Part shown: piece by piece, positions 23,904 to 32,444 of the stretch
Position numbering within the stretch: position 1 is the first letter of the stretch
Layout of the letters: each line of letters starts with the position of its first letter
Assembly (NCBI GenBank): GCA_016866755.1
Contig: VGLK01000002.1
Span: 100,971 to 164,970 of the forward strand
Length of the DNA: 64,000 nt
Reading direction: 5' to 3'
Source of the DNA: Candidatus Saccharimonadota bacterium
GTDB taxonomy: Bacteria; Patescibacteriota; Saccharimonadia; Saccharimonadales; Saccharimonadaceae
Position numbers and translations under genes: made by a program
The notes under the pieces: generated by a model
The model's input: only the letters and a program-made list of their open reading frames with translations
What the model was told of the DNA's origin: nothing
Databases searched by the model: none

Positions 23904-23909
23904 ATATTA
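23904..23909 (-). promoter_or_regulatory. -10 hexamer before the RdgB-like gene (leaderless)
   Basis: TAATAT on the minus strand ends six bases before the ATG at 23897. Confidence 0.4.
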
Positions 23910-23911
23910 TC

Positions 23912-24046
23912 ATGCTAAAATTAGTCCACTACGATCCTGGCTACAAGATCCGCTTGTACCGCACGTCGGCTGCATACCGACCGCTGAACTTTATTAAATA
24001 TTATAAGGGAGCTTACACATGGAACCATTTCAAGCTCGTCGCGTAA
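23912..24046 (+). CDS. Possible 44-residue basic aromatic-rich protein
   Basis: An ATG at 23912 opens 44 codons rich in Tyr, Arg and Lys (PGYKIRLYRTSAAYRPLN), overlapping the start of the Nudix gene by 28 bases in another frame. No ribosome binding site is obvious. It could be a genuine small gene, or a fragment left by the rearrangement that truncated its neighbours. Confidence 0.25.
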   Translation: MLKLVHYDPGYKIRLYRTSAAYRPLNFIKYYKGAYTWNHFKLVA

Positions 24047-24339
24047 ACCTGCGCGGTATTATTTATAAAGACGGCAAAATTCTTTGTCAACGACTAAAAA
24101 GTGGCAGCGATGGAATAGAGCGCGACTACTGGTGCACGCCGGGTGGCGGCATCGACTTTGGTGAATCACTTCATGAAGGATTGACTCGCGAAATGATCGA
24201 GGAAACCGGCATTAAACCCGAAATTGGTAATTTACTGTTTGTGTCACAGTTTCACGACGGCGAAAAAGAACAGTTGGAGTTTTTCTTTCATATCAAAAAC
24301 ACCGATGCTTGGGTTACCAGGCGTGTCCTTGCATCGTAA
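24019..24339 (+). pseudogene. Nudix hydrolase, 3'-truncated
   Basis: The N-terminal part is a good Nudix hydrolase: NLRGIIYKDGKILCQRL, then the complete Nudix box from GGGIDFGESLHEGL to REMIEETG (about residues 42-65), which binds metal and cleaves nucleoside diphosphates linked to other groups. After EFFFHIKNTDAW the match ends and the last eight codons (VTRRVLAS) are antisense to a truncated kinase gene. At 106 residues it lacks the final strand and helix of the fold. AAGGGAG upstream of the ATG is a good ribosome binding site. It may be inactive. Confidence 0.7.
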
Positions 24340-24468
24340 TATTTCACGACGAACCACATCTTGAGAGACTAGCATTGTACCGTAATCCAACTTATGCTGG
24401 AGCCTTTTAGCTATCGTGGACTTTCCAGAGCCAGAATTACCTCGAATTATTATAAGTTTAGCGTTCAT
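24244..24468 (-). pseudogene. P-loop kinase (AAA_33 type), 3'-truncated
   Basis: Residues 1 to about 53 are the start of a small P-loop kinase: IIIRGNSGSGKSTIAKRLQ (Walker A) and MLVSQDVVRREILRCKDTPG. Then the reading continues antisense through the Nudix gene (GVFDMKEKLQLFFF) and stops. Related kinases are usually 160-200 residues, so about two thirds is missing. The junction with the Nudix fragment lies near 24306-24322. Confidence 0.65.
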
Positions 24469-24479
24469 GTGTCTATTAT

Positions 24480-24505
24480 AAAAAGAACCCCGCTATTTGC
24501 GGAGT
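24480..24505 (-). terminator. rpsO terminator
   Basis: On the minus strand CTCCGC-AAATA-GCGGGG is followed after three bases by five T. The stem begins inside the last codons of rpsO. Confidence 0.75.
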
Positions 24506-24759
24506 CCTAGTTTTTGCACAACTGCTTTGTAACCTTCAAAGTCGGTTCGCTCAAGATATTTGAGGAGGCGCTTTCGCTTGCCTACCATCTGAATCAAGCC
24601 GCGACGAGCCATAAAGTCGTGTTTGTTGACCTTAAGATGCTCTGTAACCTCTTTGATACGAGCCGACAAAATTGACACCTGAGCCTGAGGGCTACCGACG
24701 TCGTTTTTGCTGACCTGAGTCAAAGCAATCGCTTTATCCTTGTTCTCTTTAGTAATCAT
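24493..24759 (-). CDS. rpsO: Small ribosomal subunit protein uS15
   Basis: uS15 binds the central domain of 16S rRNA and can repress its own mRNA. The 88 residues from MITKENKDKAIALTQ include GSPQAQVSILSARI, HDFMARRGLIQMVGKRKRLL and YLERTDFEGY, all typical. The open frame extends 12 codons further up to 24795, but the family start is the ATG at 24759. It ends in a terminator that overlaps the stop codon. Confidence 0.95.
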   Translation of the reverse strand: MITKENKDKAIALTQVSKNDVGSPQAQVSILSARIKEVTEHLKVNKHDFMARRGLIQMVGKRKRLLKYLERTDFEGYKAVVQKLGLRK

Positions 24760-24813
24760 CTTTTGCAGTATAGCAAGTTTACATATAGTTTGCAATCACT
24801 CACTAATGTGGCA

Positions 24814-25533
24814 TTACCGCCAAGAGAACGTAAAATCGTAGGAGCGCGATGCGTGCGGCTGCAACTCTTCTTCGGGCAGGCTTTCCTGATGATTTTGAAA
24901 GCTGAAACCAGCAAGCGTTGGCTCCAAACATACATACTCACCCTTGTTGTCGCTCCATAGCGCCCACACGCCTAGCTTAGGTGATGCGAGGGCAATTTTT
25001 CGCTCCTGAAGCGTTAAATATTGTACTGATCGTTTGAAATGAGCAGGATCAAGTTCTTCAAGATACATTACCTCTCTATCCACCTCTACCCGTTCCCCGT
25101 TTGTATAAAAATACGGATGAAACCCTGGTGCCACTCGTAGCAAGCTGTGCTGAGTATTTTGCAGCGTTAGCGTAGCTTTAAATTCGTGACTATCGGTAAG
25201 CTGATAAGTTATTTCCGCCTGTAGCGCGTGGTACTCTTGCGGTAATGTATCATGAAGGCGCAGGGTGACATACTGCGGCGCCGAATCGACAATCCGCCAC
25301 ATAAGAGTACGGCCAAATCCATGTTGCGCCAGCGACGTTTGAGTACCACCTGGCCCAAACTGCGGTAAACATACATGCATACCACCGCGCACTTTTTGCT
25401 CGCCATTCGCCATAATAATGGTACGCTTTTCATATAAAATAGGCTCGGAGCGATCGCTTAACGAGGTCACGTAGGCGCCCTCCAGTGCTATAGTTGCGGT
25501 TATACCATCGCGCTCTAGGGTGACTGTGTCCAT
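24814..25533 (-). CDS. Aldose 1-epimerase / hexose-phosphate mutarotase-like protein
   Basis: Galactose mutarotase-like proteins interconvert anomers of sugars or sugar phosphates. Supporting segments are RGGMHVCLPQFGPGG, QHGFGRTLMW (first His), PGFHPYF (second His) and CLEPTLAGF with the catalytic Glu near the end. The QFGPGG/HGFGR spacing resembles D-hexose-6-phosphate mutarotases (YeaD-like). The 239 residues are slightly short for the family. AAGGAGA upstream supports the ATG at 25533. Confidence 0.82.
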   Translation of the reverse strand: MDTVTLERDGITATIALEGAYVTSLSDRSEPILYEKRTIIMANGEQKVRGGMHVCLPQFGPGGTQTSLAQHGFGRTLMWRIVDSAPQYVTLRLHDTLPQEYHALQAEITYQLTDSHEFKATLTLQNTQHSLLRVAPGFHPYFYTNGERVEVDREVMYLEELDPAHFKRSVQYLTLQERKIALASPKLGVWALWSDNKGEYVCLEPTLAGFSFQNHQESLPEEELQPHASRSYDFTFSWR

Positions 25534-25568
25534 ATCGTGTCTCCTTGTCTTGTATCTCTAGTATAACA

Positions 25569-26246
25569 CTAAGAATCAATTCCAAAGTCCGCAAGCGTAG
25601 CAGCCTGCTCAAGGTTCCACTCCGCCACCGATATTCGGCGCAACTCTGTGCAGTACGCCGTAGAACCTAGTGTTTTGGCAACGTCTACCGCTAAACTGCG
25701 AATATAGGTGCCGCTACTTACGTGCGCTCGGACTTTTAGTAAAGGATACTGATACGATAACAACTCAAGCGAATGCACTGTTACGGTTCGTTCAGGAATT
25801 TCTACCTCTTTTCCATCTCGCGCCAGTTGATACGCTCGCTTACCGGCAATTTTAATTGCTGAAAAAATAGGTGGCCGCTGCGTAATTTGGCCTTCAAATT
25901 TTTTTAAGGCCGCCTGTACCGTGATTTTATTTGGTACTAACGGCGCCTCTTCGTAGATAATTTGCCCTTCCGGATCACCGGTAGTACTGTGAGCGCCGAG
26001 GTAAAAAATCGCCTCATAAATCTTATCGAGTTTTGAATATTGTGCGGCATTCTTACACTCCGCACCGGTTACTAATAGCATAACACCGCTCGCAAACGGA
26101 TCAAGCGTACCGGTGTGGCCAACTTTCACTTTTTTGCCCATTTGCCGCGATAAAACACGGCGAATACGCGCCACCACACCAAAACTAGTCATGCCAGTTG
26201 GCTTATCAATTACTACAAGACCATGCTCGGGAATCTGATATGCCAC
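25569..26246 (-). CDS. truB: tRNA pseudouridine(55) synthase
   Basis: TruB makes pseudouridine 55 in the tRNA T loop. It has VIDKPTGMTSF, the catalytic Asp in GHTGTLDPFASGVM, RPPIFSAIKIAGKRAY and HVSSGTYIRSLAVD. The C-terminal RNA-binding PUA region is missing, so at 225 residues this is the short form. It begins 4 bases after the NrnA-like gene, suggesting cotranscription. Confidence 0.95.
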   Translation of the reverse strand: MAYQIPEHGLVVIDKPTGMTSFGVVARIRRVLSRQMGKKVKVGHTGTLDPFASGVMLLVTGAECKNAAQYSKLDKIYEAIFYLGAHSTTGDPEGQIIYEEAPLVPNKITVQAALKKFEGQITQRPPIFSAIKIAGKRAYQLARDGKEVEIPERTVTVHSLELLSYQYPLLKVRAHVSSGTYIRSLAVDVAKTLGSTAYCTELRRISVAEWNLEQAATLADFGIDS

Positions 26247-26250
26247 CTAT

Positions 26251-28392
26251 TTATTGCCCCGGTATACGAAACTGGTTCGGATTAGCCGGCGTAGATTGTT
26301 GAGCAGCTGACGGCTGTGGCTCCGGTGACGATGACTGCGGTACTGAGGACGGATAATTTTCAGTAGGCGCAGCACTAGCCTGCTGTGGTACGCCAAACTC
26401 TAACGGTGGCAAGCTAGCCTGAGTGAATTGACTTTCGTCAGGAGCGGGATACTGCTGCTGAGGTGCAGCAGCGTACGTTGAATCATTTGAAGTTGAATAA
26501 GGTGCCGGCTGCGGCGTATTTGGTAGCGGCGGCAACGTTGAAAAGTCTGGAAGCGGCGGCATAGCTGGTGCATTTGCAATTGGCGTTTGCGGTGAATTCT
26601 GTGCATTAGCCTGACTATCTAGCGGTTCAAAGGCTAAACTGGCGTCACTCGACGATGAAAATACACCATCAATTTCGGCACGCGCCTCACTGTGTGCTTG
26701 GTTAAATTGCTGAGAATACTCGTTAAATGATGCTACAGGCTCACTCGGTGCAGGAATCTCAAGCTGCGGTGCTACTTTAACGGTTGGTCGCTCATCATTC
26801 GAAAAAGTTGCCTCACCTGGTGCCGACATGAATGGATCAACCGACGACGGCTCACCCGTAATACTGGCGCCATTCATTGGCGAACTATAGGTAGGCTGGG
26901 CGTCGCTTGCAATATAGCCACTATGGCTTAAGATAGTGCCATTGCGCGACCGATCCTCTTCGGCTCGTGCAGCTTCGGCTGCCGCTTCGGTAGTGGCGTT
27001 TAGTGTACCACCAAATGTCGGTTGGTCTTGAGATCCGACTGAGCGAACTGGTTCATTATTAGTTAAGGCCTGACTTGCCTGATTGATATCGGCATTTGCC
27101 TTTTGAAGATCACGCTGTAAATCGTCGATTGATAAAGTTGGTGCCGTTGGCGCTGGCTGCGGAGCGCCTTGTGGCTGCACGGCTGTCGGCGGAGCAACTG
27201 TCGGTAACTCGGCTGGCTGCGGAGCAATCCGTTTCGAAAGTTCATCCTCTTGATCTTGAATAGTTGGACCACTGGTTGCTACAACTTGAGCGGTTTCGGC
27301 AGGTTCATCACCAGCTACCTTAGCGGTTTGCGCACGAAGTTTTTCCTCGGCGGCTTCAGCAGCGTCTTCGCGACGTTCGCTCGTTACCTGAGCCGACACC
27401 TCATCAAGTGTACCGCGTAATTCATGCTCAATCTGTAGCTCACCATCGCGCGGCTCATCCGCTGGAGTTTCACTGTCATCACGCGCTTCATCGTCGCCCG
27501 ATTGCTCAACCGTCGGTTGAGTCTTTTTTGGCGCATCATTCGACTCTCGCGCCACACGAAACTCACTTGCCTTTTTTTTCTTTTTAGCGGCTGGAGTTGG
27601 TTCGTTATCTGTTTCAGCCACCGCATCATTTGCGTTCGCCTCTTCAATCTTTGTTGCAACAAGCTGCTGATTGGCACCTGCTGCCATTAATTGTGCTGCT
27701 AATGTCATTACATTTGCAGAAGTTTTGGCATTAGAAAAGCGATCAGTTTCAGCTACTACACCAGTAAGTAGTGCCGTCGCAATTTGCTCGTCAATTTTTG
27801 CAGCACCGCTTTTGAGTGATTGCAGCAAATCAGCCGCCAGTTCGCTTACACTACTCGCCGAGCCGCTATGCCAATCAATGCTGCCAAGCGTGCTTTTTGT
27901 GTCGCCGGCGGTAATAGTCGCTACTGTTGCATCATGCAAAATTCGACCATGCGCTGATAGCGCAGCGTCAAGATGATCTTCATCTTTAACCCCAATAGCA
28001 ATCACTAGTTCGACGTTATAATCGCCTTGAGAAAATTCTAAATCACCTTCAGAGATTGTAGTGCGGTACGGGGTAATATAAATTTTTACCACATCTCCAT
28101 CAAGTACATAACGCAGGTGGTCGGCCTTCTCTTTATCAAGTGCCACAATAAAATCACGTAAGCTATCTACTGTACGCTCAAAGGTCTTTTTCGGCTCTAA
28201 AAATTGCACCGCCGAAGGAATTGCGCCGCTCACTACTGCGGTGGCGTGCTTTTCAAGCTTGTTTAAAAATAGCGTAATTGCTAGCGCCGCTGAAAGTTCA
28301 TCAGCCGATGGATCGGCACTTACTGTTACCAAAATATTGGTTACGTCTTTAATACGCTCGATGATTTTCTGTTTGGCGTTCGTGTCGTTCAT
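26251..28392 (-). CDS. NrnA-like DHH-fold protein with degenerate active site and long disordered tail
   Basis: Residues 1 to about 255 resemble the DHH phosphoesterase fold of NrnA (ILVTVSADPSADELSAALA, then IATALLTGVVAETDRFSNAKT and the LMAAGANQQLV helix). The Asp-His-His motif is absent, with TAGDTKS at its place, and the early Asp-x-Asp pair is also altered, so phosphoesterase activity is doubtful. Residues about 260-713 are low-complexity: acidic and Ala/Glu-rich, then Pro/Gln/Ser-rich to the end. An oligoribonuclease gene (orn) elsewhere in the window could cover nano-RNA decay. A scaffold or sensing role is possible but unproven. Confidence 0.7.
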   Translation of the reverse strand: MNDTNAKQKIIERIKDVTNILVTVSADPSADELSAALAITLFLNKLEKHATAVVSGAIPSAVQFLEPKKTFERTVDSLRDFIVALDKEKADHLRYVLDGDVVKIYITPYRTTISEGDLEFSQGDYNVELVIAIGVKDEDHLDAALSAHGRILHDATVATITAGDTKSTLGSIDWHSGSASSVSELAADLLQSLKSGAAKIDEQIATALLTGVVAETDRFSNAKTSANVMTLAAQLMAAGANQQLVATKIEEANANDAVAETDNEPTPAAKKKKKASEFRVARESNDAPKKTQPTVEQSGDDEARDDSETPADEPRDGELQIEHELRGTLDEVSAQVTSERREDAAEAAEEKLRAQTAKVAGDEPAETAQVVATSGPTIQDQEDELSKRIAPQPAELPTVAPPTAVQPQGAPQPAPTAPTLSIDDLQRDLQKANADINQASQALTNNEPVRSVGSQDQPTFGGTLNATTEAAAEAARAEEDRSRNGTILSHSGYIASDAQPTYSSPMNGASITGEPSSVDPFMSAPGEATFSNDERPTVKVAPQLEIPAPSEPVASFNEYSQQFNQAHSEARAEIDGVFSSSSDASLAFEPLDSQANAQNSPQTPIANAPAMPPLPDFSTLPPLPNTPQPAPYSTSNDSTYAAAPQQQYPAPDESQFTQASLPPLEFGVPQQASAAPTENYPSSVPQSSSPEPQPSAAQQSTPANPNQFRIPGQ

Positions 28393-28521
28393 ATCGCGTC
28401 GCTTTATCCTTAGGAGTGGTTGGTTTTATGTTGTTTGTTTACCGTAGTTTTAACGTAACATCCGTTTGCCTATCACTGTACCATAAGCTGTATCGCATCG
28501 TCAATGAAGATTACGCGGCTC

Positions 28522-28550
28522 TTTACAAAAGCTGTCTACTACCCTATAAT
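28522..28550 (+). promoter_or_regulatory. rpsT promoter
   Basis: TTTACA (28522-28527), 17-base spacer, TATAAT (28545-28550), reading toward rpsT with a leader of about 35 bases. Confidence 0.75.
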
Positions 28551-28593
28551 GCTACATGATTGTATTATAACTTTTAAGAGGTAAGGACCATTT

Positions 28594-28995
28594 ATGCCAA
28601 TCATTAAATCTGCCATAAAACGCGCAAAACAAACCGCCATTCGCCGCGAGCGAAATGTCGGCATTAAACGAGACATTAAGTCTGCGGTTAAAGCATTTTT
28701 TGCTAACCCAACACAAGACACCTACAAGGCTGCACAAAGCGAGCTTGATAAAGCGGTAAAGAAAAATCTACTAAAAAAGAATACCGTTTCTCGCCGCAAA
28801 AGCGCCCTATCTAAGGCTGCTAAAGCTGCTGGCGTAACGATTGCAAGCGAAAAGAAAGCACCAGCTGCTGCCACTAAAAAACCAGCTGCCAAAAAGTCTG
28901 CCGCACCTACCAAAAAACCAGCTGCTGCTAAAAAAGCCGCAACCGAAACTAAGCCAGCTGCTAAAAAAACAACCACTAAAAAAACCGATAAGTAG
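28594..28995 (+). CDS. rpsT: Small ribosomal subunit protein bS20 with lysine-alanine tail
   Basis: Residues 1 to about 85 are normal bS20, a helical bundle that binds 16S rRNA (PIIKSAIKRAKQTAIRRERN, then KNTVSRRKSALSKAAKA). Residues about 88-133 are an extra tail of repeated Lys, Ala and Pro (KKPAAKKSAAPTKKPAAAKK) like a histone H1 C-terminus. Usual bS20 is about 85-90 residues. The tail could add nonspecific RNA or DNA binding. AGAGGTAAGGA upstream supports the start. It is a single-gene transcript with its own promoter and terminator. Confidence 0.95.
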   Translation: MPIIKSAIKRAKQTAIRRERNVGIKRDIKSAVKAFFANPTQDTYKAAQSELDKAVKKNLLKKNTVSRRKSALSKAAKAAGVTIASEKKAPAAATKKPAAKKSAAPTKKPAAAKKAATETKPAAKKTTTKKTDK

Positions 28996-29014
28996 TCTCT
29001 TACCTTTCGTTTCC

Positions 29015-29053
29015 TACCCCGCCACTCCTTAGGGATACGGTGGGGTATTTTTT
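29015..29053 (+). terminator. rpsT terminator
   Basis: ACCCCGCC pairs with GGTGGGGT across a 15-base loop, followed by a run of six T. Confidence 0.85.
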
Positions 29054-29057
29054 ATCA

Positions 29058-29975
29058 CTAAGAGGTATGGGCAATCTGTAGTAGCGCCCGCTCTATCAAC
29101 AGCCACGGATCTTGCGAAGACGATTTCATAGCAATATCGGCGGCAAGTAGGGCGGCAACAATTTGGCGAGAGCGCTGTGTGCCACGTTTTTTAGCGTAGG
29201 GGGCAATTTGAGTGACACCGTAGGGATGGGCGCCAATGTCGCTTGCTACTTGAGCAGCTGATTTGTCACCGGCTGCACACGCTGCATACTGATACACCTG
29301 CGAACCAAGCAATCCTAACGTCATAAACGGATCGCCAGTTACTCGCACGTCGGCCAACTGACGCTGCACGCCTGCCACGTCGCCCTTTAACGCACTCGAA
29401 AATAATTCAAAAGCATTGTCACTTGGCGTGCGTGGAGTGTGCTGCTCTATGTGCTCGCGCGTGATAGTCGCCCCAAGCGAGGATAGTCTGTCGATTTCAC
29501 CCGCCAAACGTAACTGATCATACCCCAGCCGATATATAAGCTCTCGACTTGCCGCGGTATCTAACACGATACCGCGCGCATGGGCATAGCGAACACTCCA
29601 CTCCTCTAACGCCCGACTATCGCGTGCCGAAAATGGCTTAAACTCCTGACTTTTAGCTAGCTTGCTTAATTGCTTATAGGTTTTAGAGCGCTTGTCTGGT
29701 TTTTGGTCGCTGATAATTAATCTTAGCTCGTCACCATCGGCTGCCTGAGCTAGCTCAAAAAGCGCAGTCCATACGGCTGTGTTTTCACTTGCATTACGAA
29801 GCACTACCGTTCGGGTAGATGAAAAAAGCGAAGTGGCCTGGAGTAAATCGCGCAGTTCGGCTACCGTGCAGTCATCTCCCCATAAGTTCGTCACCTCGCC
29901 ATGCGCGGTCGCAAGCAATTCCCTTACCGCCTGTTGACGCATAAAACTGTTTTCACCGTAATAAAAATACAGCAT
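29058..29975 (-). CDS. holA: DNA polymerase III delta subunit
   Basis: The delta subunit opens the sliding clamp within the clamp loader. The opening FYYGENSFMRQQAVRELL, the TSLFSSTRTVVLRNA strand and the three-domain length (305 residues) match HolA. The C-terminal collar domain contains LLGSQVYQYAACAAGDKSAAQV. It begins 3 bases after mutM, and its end faces the rpsT terminator. Confidence 0.88.
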   Translation of the reverse strand: MLYFYYGENSFMRQQAVRELLATAHGEVTNLWGDDCTVAELRDLLQATSLFSSTRTVVLRNASENTAVWTALFELAQAADGDELRLIISDQKPDKRSKTYKQLSKLAKSQEFKPFSARDSRALEEWSVRYAHARGIVLDTAASRELIYRLGYDQLRLAGEIDRLSSLGATITREHIEQHTPRTPSDNAFELFSSALKGDVAGVQRQLADVRVTGDPFMTLGLLGSQVYQYAACAAGDKSAAQVASDIGAHPYGVTQIAPYAKKRGTQRSRQIVAALLAADIAMKSSSQDPWLLIERALLQIAHTS

Positions 29976-29978
29976 TGA

Positions 29979-30854
29979 TTATTTTGGCTCCGATTGACAC
30001 ACCGTACACACGTGCGTACCACGGCCAGCCACTTTAGTTTTAATAATCGGCGCACCACACCGTGGGCACGGCGTTCCCTCTTTACGAAACACGTTAGCAT
30101 GCTGAAGATACGTGCCTGCCCTACCGTCGGCAGCCACATAGTTTTTATCGGTACTCCCGCCCTTTTCAATCGACAAATTCATCACTTCTCGTACGGCACT
30201 ATACAGCGAACTCAGCTCGTCTTTACTTAAACTGCCCACTAATCGCTGCGGGTGAATTTGTGCCAACCACAAGCTTTCATCGGCGTAAATATTACCTACT
30301 CCGGCAATTACTGTCTGATCTAATAATGCTGCTTTGACTTTTGCGCGCGGTCGGCGAGAGAATCGCGCCATAAAAACATCTGGGGTAAAGGCGGCTTCAA
30401 GTGGTTCTGGCCCAACTTTTAGCATAAACGGCAAACTTGGTACTTCGGCAGTTGGCATAAGCCGTACCCAGCCAAATTTTCGCTGATCGTTAAAGTAAAG
30501 TGTAGCAGACGGCGCAAGACCAAACGTTACCCGAGTAGAACGATCGGGCAAAGAATGGATAAGACTTTCGTTGGGGTGTCCGGCACCAAAGCGCGCTGAT
30601 GCATCTACATACACAAGCTGACCGGTCATCTTAAGATGAATTACTAGGCTGTAATTAGTTGAAAGATCAATCAACAACACCTTGGCCCGCCGCCGCACAC
30701 CTGTGATAGCTGCACCTACCAAAAAGGCCTCTACATTTTCAGCAGCATTAGGAAAACTTTTTGGCGTGTCGCTTACTGCTGCTGTAATTTTACGTCCAAC
30801 AATAAGCCCTTCAAGTCCGCGGCGAATAGTTTCAACTTCTGGAAGTTCTGGCAT
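29979..30854 (-). CDS. mutM: Formamidopyrimidine-DNA glycosylase
   Basis: MutM removes oxidised purines such as 8-oxoguanine and cuts the strand. It starts with MPELPEVETIRRGL, giving the catalytic Pro2 and Glu3. The helix-two-turn-helix AGVGNIYADESLW and the C-terminal zinc finger CPRCG...CTVCQ, with all four cysteines, are present. At 291 residues it is of usual length. TATACT ends nine bases before the ATG. Confidence 0.95.
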   Translation of the reverse strand: MPELPEVETIRRGLEGLIVGRKITAAVSDTPKSFPNAAENVEAFLVGAAITGVRRRAKVLLIDLSTNYSLVIHLKMTGQLVYVDASARFGAGHPNESLIHSLPDRSTRVTFGLAPSATLYFNDQRKFGWVRLMPTAEVPSLPFMLKVGPEPLEAAFTPDVFMARFSRRPRAKVKAALLDQTVIAGVGNIYADESLWLAQIHPQRLVGSLSKDELSSLYSAVREVMNLSIEKGGSTDKNYVAADGRAGTYLQHANVFRKEGTPCPRCGAPIIKTKVAGRGTHVCTVCQSEPK

Positions 30855-30859
30855 ACTCT

Positions 30860-31450
30860 CTATAGTATAGCAAGTCTTTGTAGCTCACGACGACAGTCGC
30901 TAGCTCCTGTAAAATGAATCGCCTGCATGCCAGCATCTTGGGCTCCCGCCACATTGTGCAGCATATCGTCGATCATTAATATTTCATAGGGCTGGAGTTG
31001 TAAACGCTTAGCCATGTAAGAAAATATTTCAGGGTACGGCTTTACCATGCCAACCTCGCCCGAAACACATACTGCGGTAAACAGCTCTTGTTGCTCAATT
31101 GGCGAAAATAATTGATCAATCGCACCTACTCCAGCATTGCTCAGCAGTCCTGTTTTTAACCCTTTTAATTGCACTTCTTTTACCAGACTAATACTTGCCT
31201 CTATGCGAACATGTCGTGCCGCTACAATTGTATCTAATTGTGCTTGCTCAATGCCACAAAGCTCACTTACGCCAGTAAAAAACTCTGCGCGTGAGATAAA
31301 TCCGGCATCGGCAGCATGCGAGATATCACGCAGCGCTCTATGGTGAGAGGGCTCGGTTATGCTATATAAATATTCTAGACTGCCGCCATACAACACACCA
31401 AAACAGTCAAATACCACTGCACGTATCGGATTAGTCTTGCTGTTCTCCAC
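30860..31450 (-). CDS. HAD superfamily hydrolase
   Basis: Motif I is VVFDCFGVLYG with the nucleophile Asp at residue 15. Position +2, often Asp in phosphatases, is Phe, as also seen in the haloacid-dehalogenase-like and some YihX-like members. Motif II is LLSNAG, motif III is the Lys in GMVKPYPEIF and motif IV is MIDDMLHNV. The 196 residues have a helical cap between motifs I and II. The substrate is unknown. It lies 5 bases upstream of mutM in the same direction. Confidence 0.82.
   Translation of the reverse strand: MENSKTNPIRAVVFDCFGVLYGGSLEYLYSITEPSHHRALRDISHAADAGFISRAEFFTGVSELCGIEQAQLDTIVAARHVRIEASISLVKEVQLKGLKTGLLSNAGVGAIDQLFSPIEQQELFTAVCVSGEVGMVKPYPEIFSYMAKRLQLQPYEILMIDDMLHNVAGAQDAGMQAIHFTGASDCRRELQRLAIL
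30864..30869 (-). promoter_or_regulatory. -10 hexamer of mutM (leaderless)
   Basis: TATACT on the minus strand ends nine bases before the mutM ATG and lies inside the stop region of the HAD gene. Confidence 0.4.
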
Positions 31451-31468
31451 CCTAGTTACGCCTTTGCC

Positions 31469-32113
31469 CTACAGGCTAAACAACCCAAAGCCACCTTGGC
31501 GCATACCAGCTTGCTCTAGTACCTCGTCGCTGTCTGGTACCTGATTATGAAATAGATTATTTAACTGTTCAACACTGGCCTCAAGTGAACCTTTCGAGCC
31601 GTCACAATCGGTTGACCAAAGTCGTTTTACAACCCGATTCCCCTGCAGCACCTCGTATTCGTATACGTTTCCAGTTGCACACAAACCTCGAGTGTCATCT
31701 GCTTCGCCCTCAAAGGCATCGCCGTTCATCATATTAGCCTTATCAAGCGCAAATACAAATTCTTCGTAGGCACGAGAATTGTTGGCATAAGTTTTAGAGT
31801 CGAGGGCATTTTGTAAATAGCCTTCGTAAGCGGTAATTGTGCGGTTATCGGTTGAAACCGTAATTTGATACGAGCGAAAGTTTTCGTCGGCCACAATTGG
31901 CCCACGCTGGGTAAAGCGCACGGAACGCGTTGTGTCGGTAGCAAGAAGCGCTGCGCGCCCATCGTCAGCTGGTTGCGAAGTTGTAGCCTCGTTTGCATCA
32001 TCACCACCGCCGAACATAGCTCGCCCTAGCGAAATTATAGCTACAATTGCCACAATTATAATAACTACCACAAGAATAATAGGGAGCGTTCGAGAGAAAT
32101 TACCGCGATTCAT
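31469..32113 (-). CDS. Single-pass membrane protein of unknown function
   Basis: One N-terminal hydrophobic helix (residues about 10-29, LPIILVVVIIIVAIVAIISL) is followed by an acidic linker and a soluble outer domain of about 150 residues containing two cysteines (RGLCATG and STDCDGS) that could form a disulfide. It follows the 91-residue membrane protein and precedes the HAD gene on the same strand. No family is recognised; the layout suggests an exported anchored protein. Confidence 0.75.
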   Translation of the reverse strand: MNRGNFSRTLPIILVVVIIIVAIVAIISLGRAMFGGGDDANEATTSQPADDGRAALLATDTTRSVRFTQRGPIVADENFRSYQITVSTDNRTITAYEGYLQNALDSKTYANNSRAYEEFVFALDKANMMNGDAFEGEADDTRGLCATGNVYEYEVLQGNRVVKRLWSTDCDGSKGSLEASVEQLNNLFHNQVPDSDEVLEQAGMRQGGFGLFSL

Positions 32114-32168
32114 AAAAGTACTTTATCATTTTTATGAGTATTAGTCAATATAATCACAGTCGCGCAAT

Positions 32169-32444
32169 TTAGCGTTGGCAATACTGAAATTGACTTAAAA
32201 ATTCATTACCGCCGCATAATTGCTCATTTATATCTAAGCTTTCACCCACCGAATGTTGTACCGATTCAATCCGCTCGGCTGCGCCTTGTACCGCCATTAC
32301 CACCTGAAACAACAACACGCCAAGCACAGCTAACACCACCACTGCACTCGAGCCAATAACAATAATACAGGTATTTAAAATTTTTAGTTGCTTTGTAAGC
32401 TGTCGTTGCGCAGCCAACATAGCTGCCGAAGTTTCTTTGTCCAT
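32169..32444 (-). CDS. Small membrane protein downstream of polA
   Basis: From the ATG at 32444, which overlaps the polA stop codon (TAATG), the 91-residue protein has a charged N-terminus, one long hydrophobic segment (CIIVIGSSAVVVLAVLGVLL) and an outer helical part ending with two cysteines (QLCGGN, QYCQ). A run of six G lies before the ATG. A TTG start five codons earlier at 32459 is possible. Translational coupling with polA is likely. Function unknown. Confidence 0.7.
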   Translation of the reverse strand: MDKETSAAMLAAQRQLTKQLKILNTCIIVIGSSAVVVLAVLGVLLFQVVMAVQGAAERIESVQHSVGESLDINEQLCGGNEFLSQFQYCQR

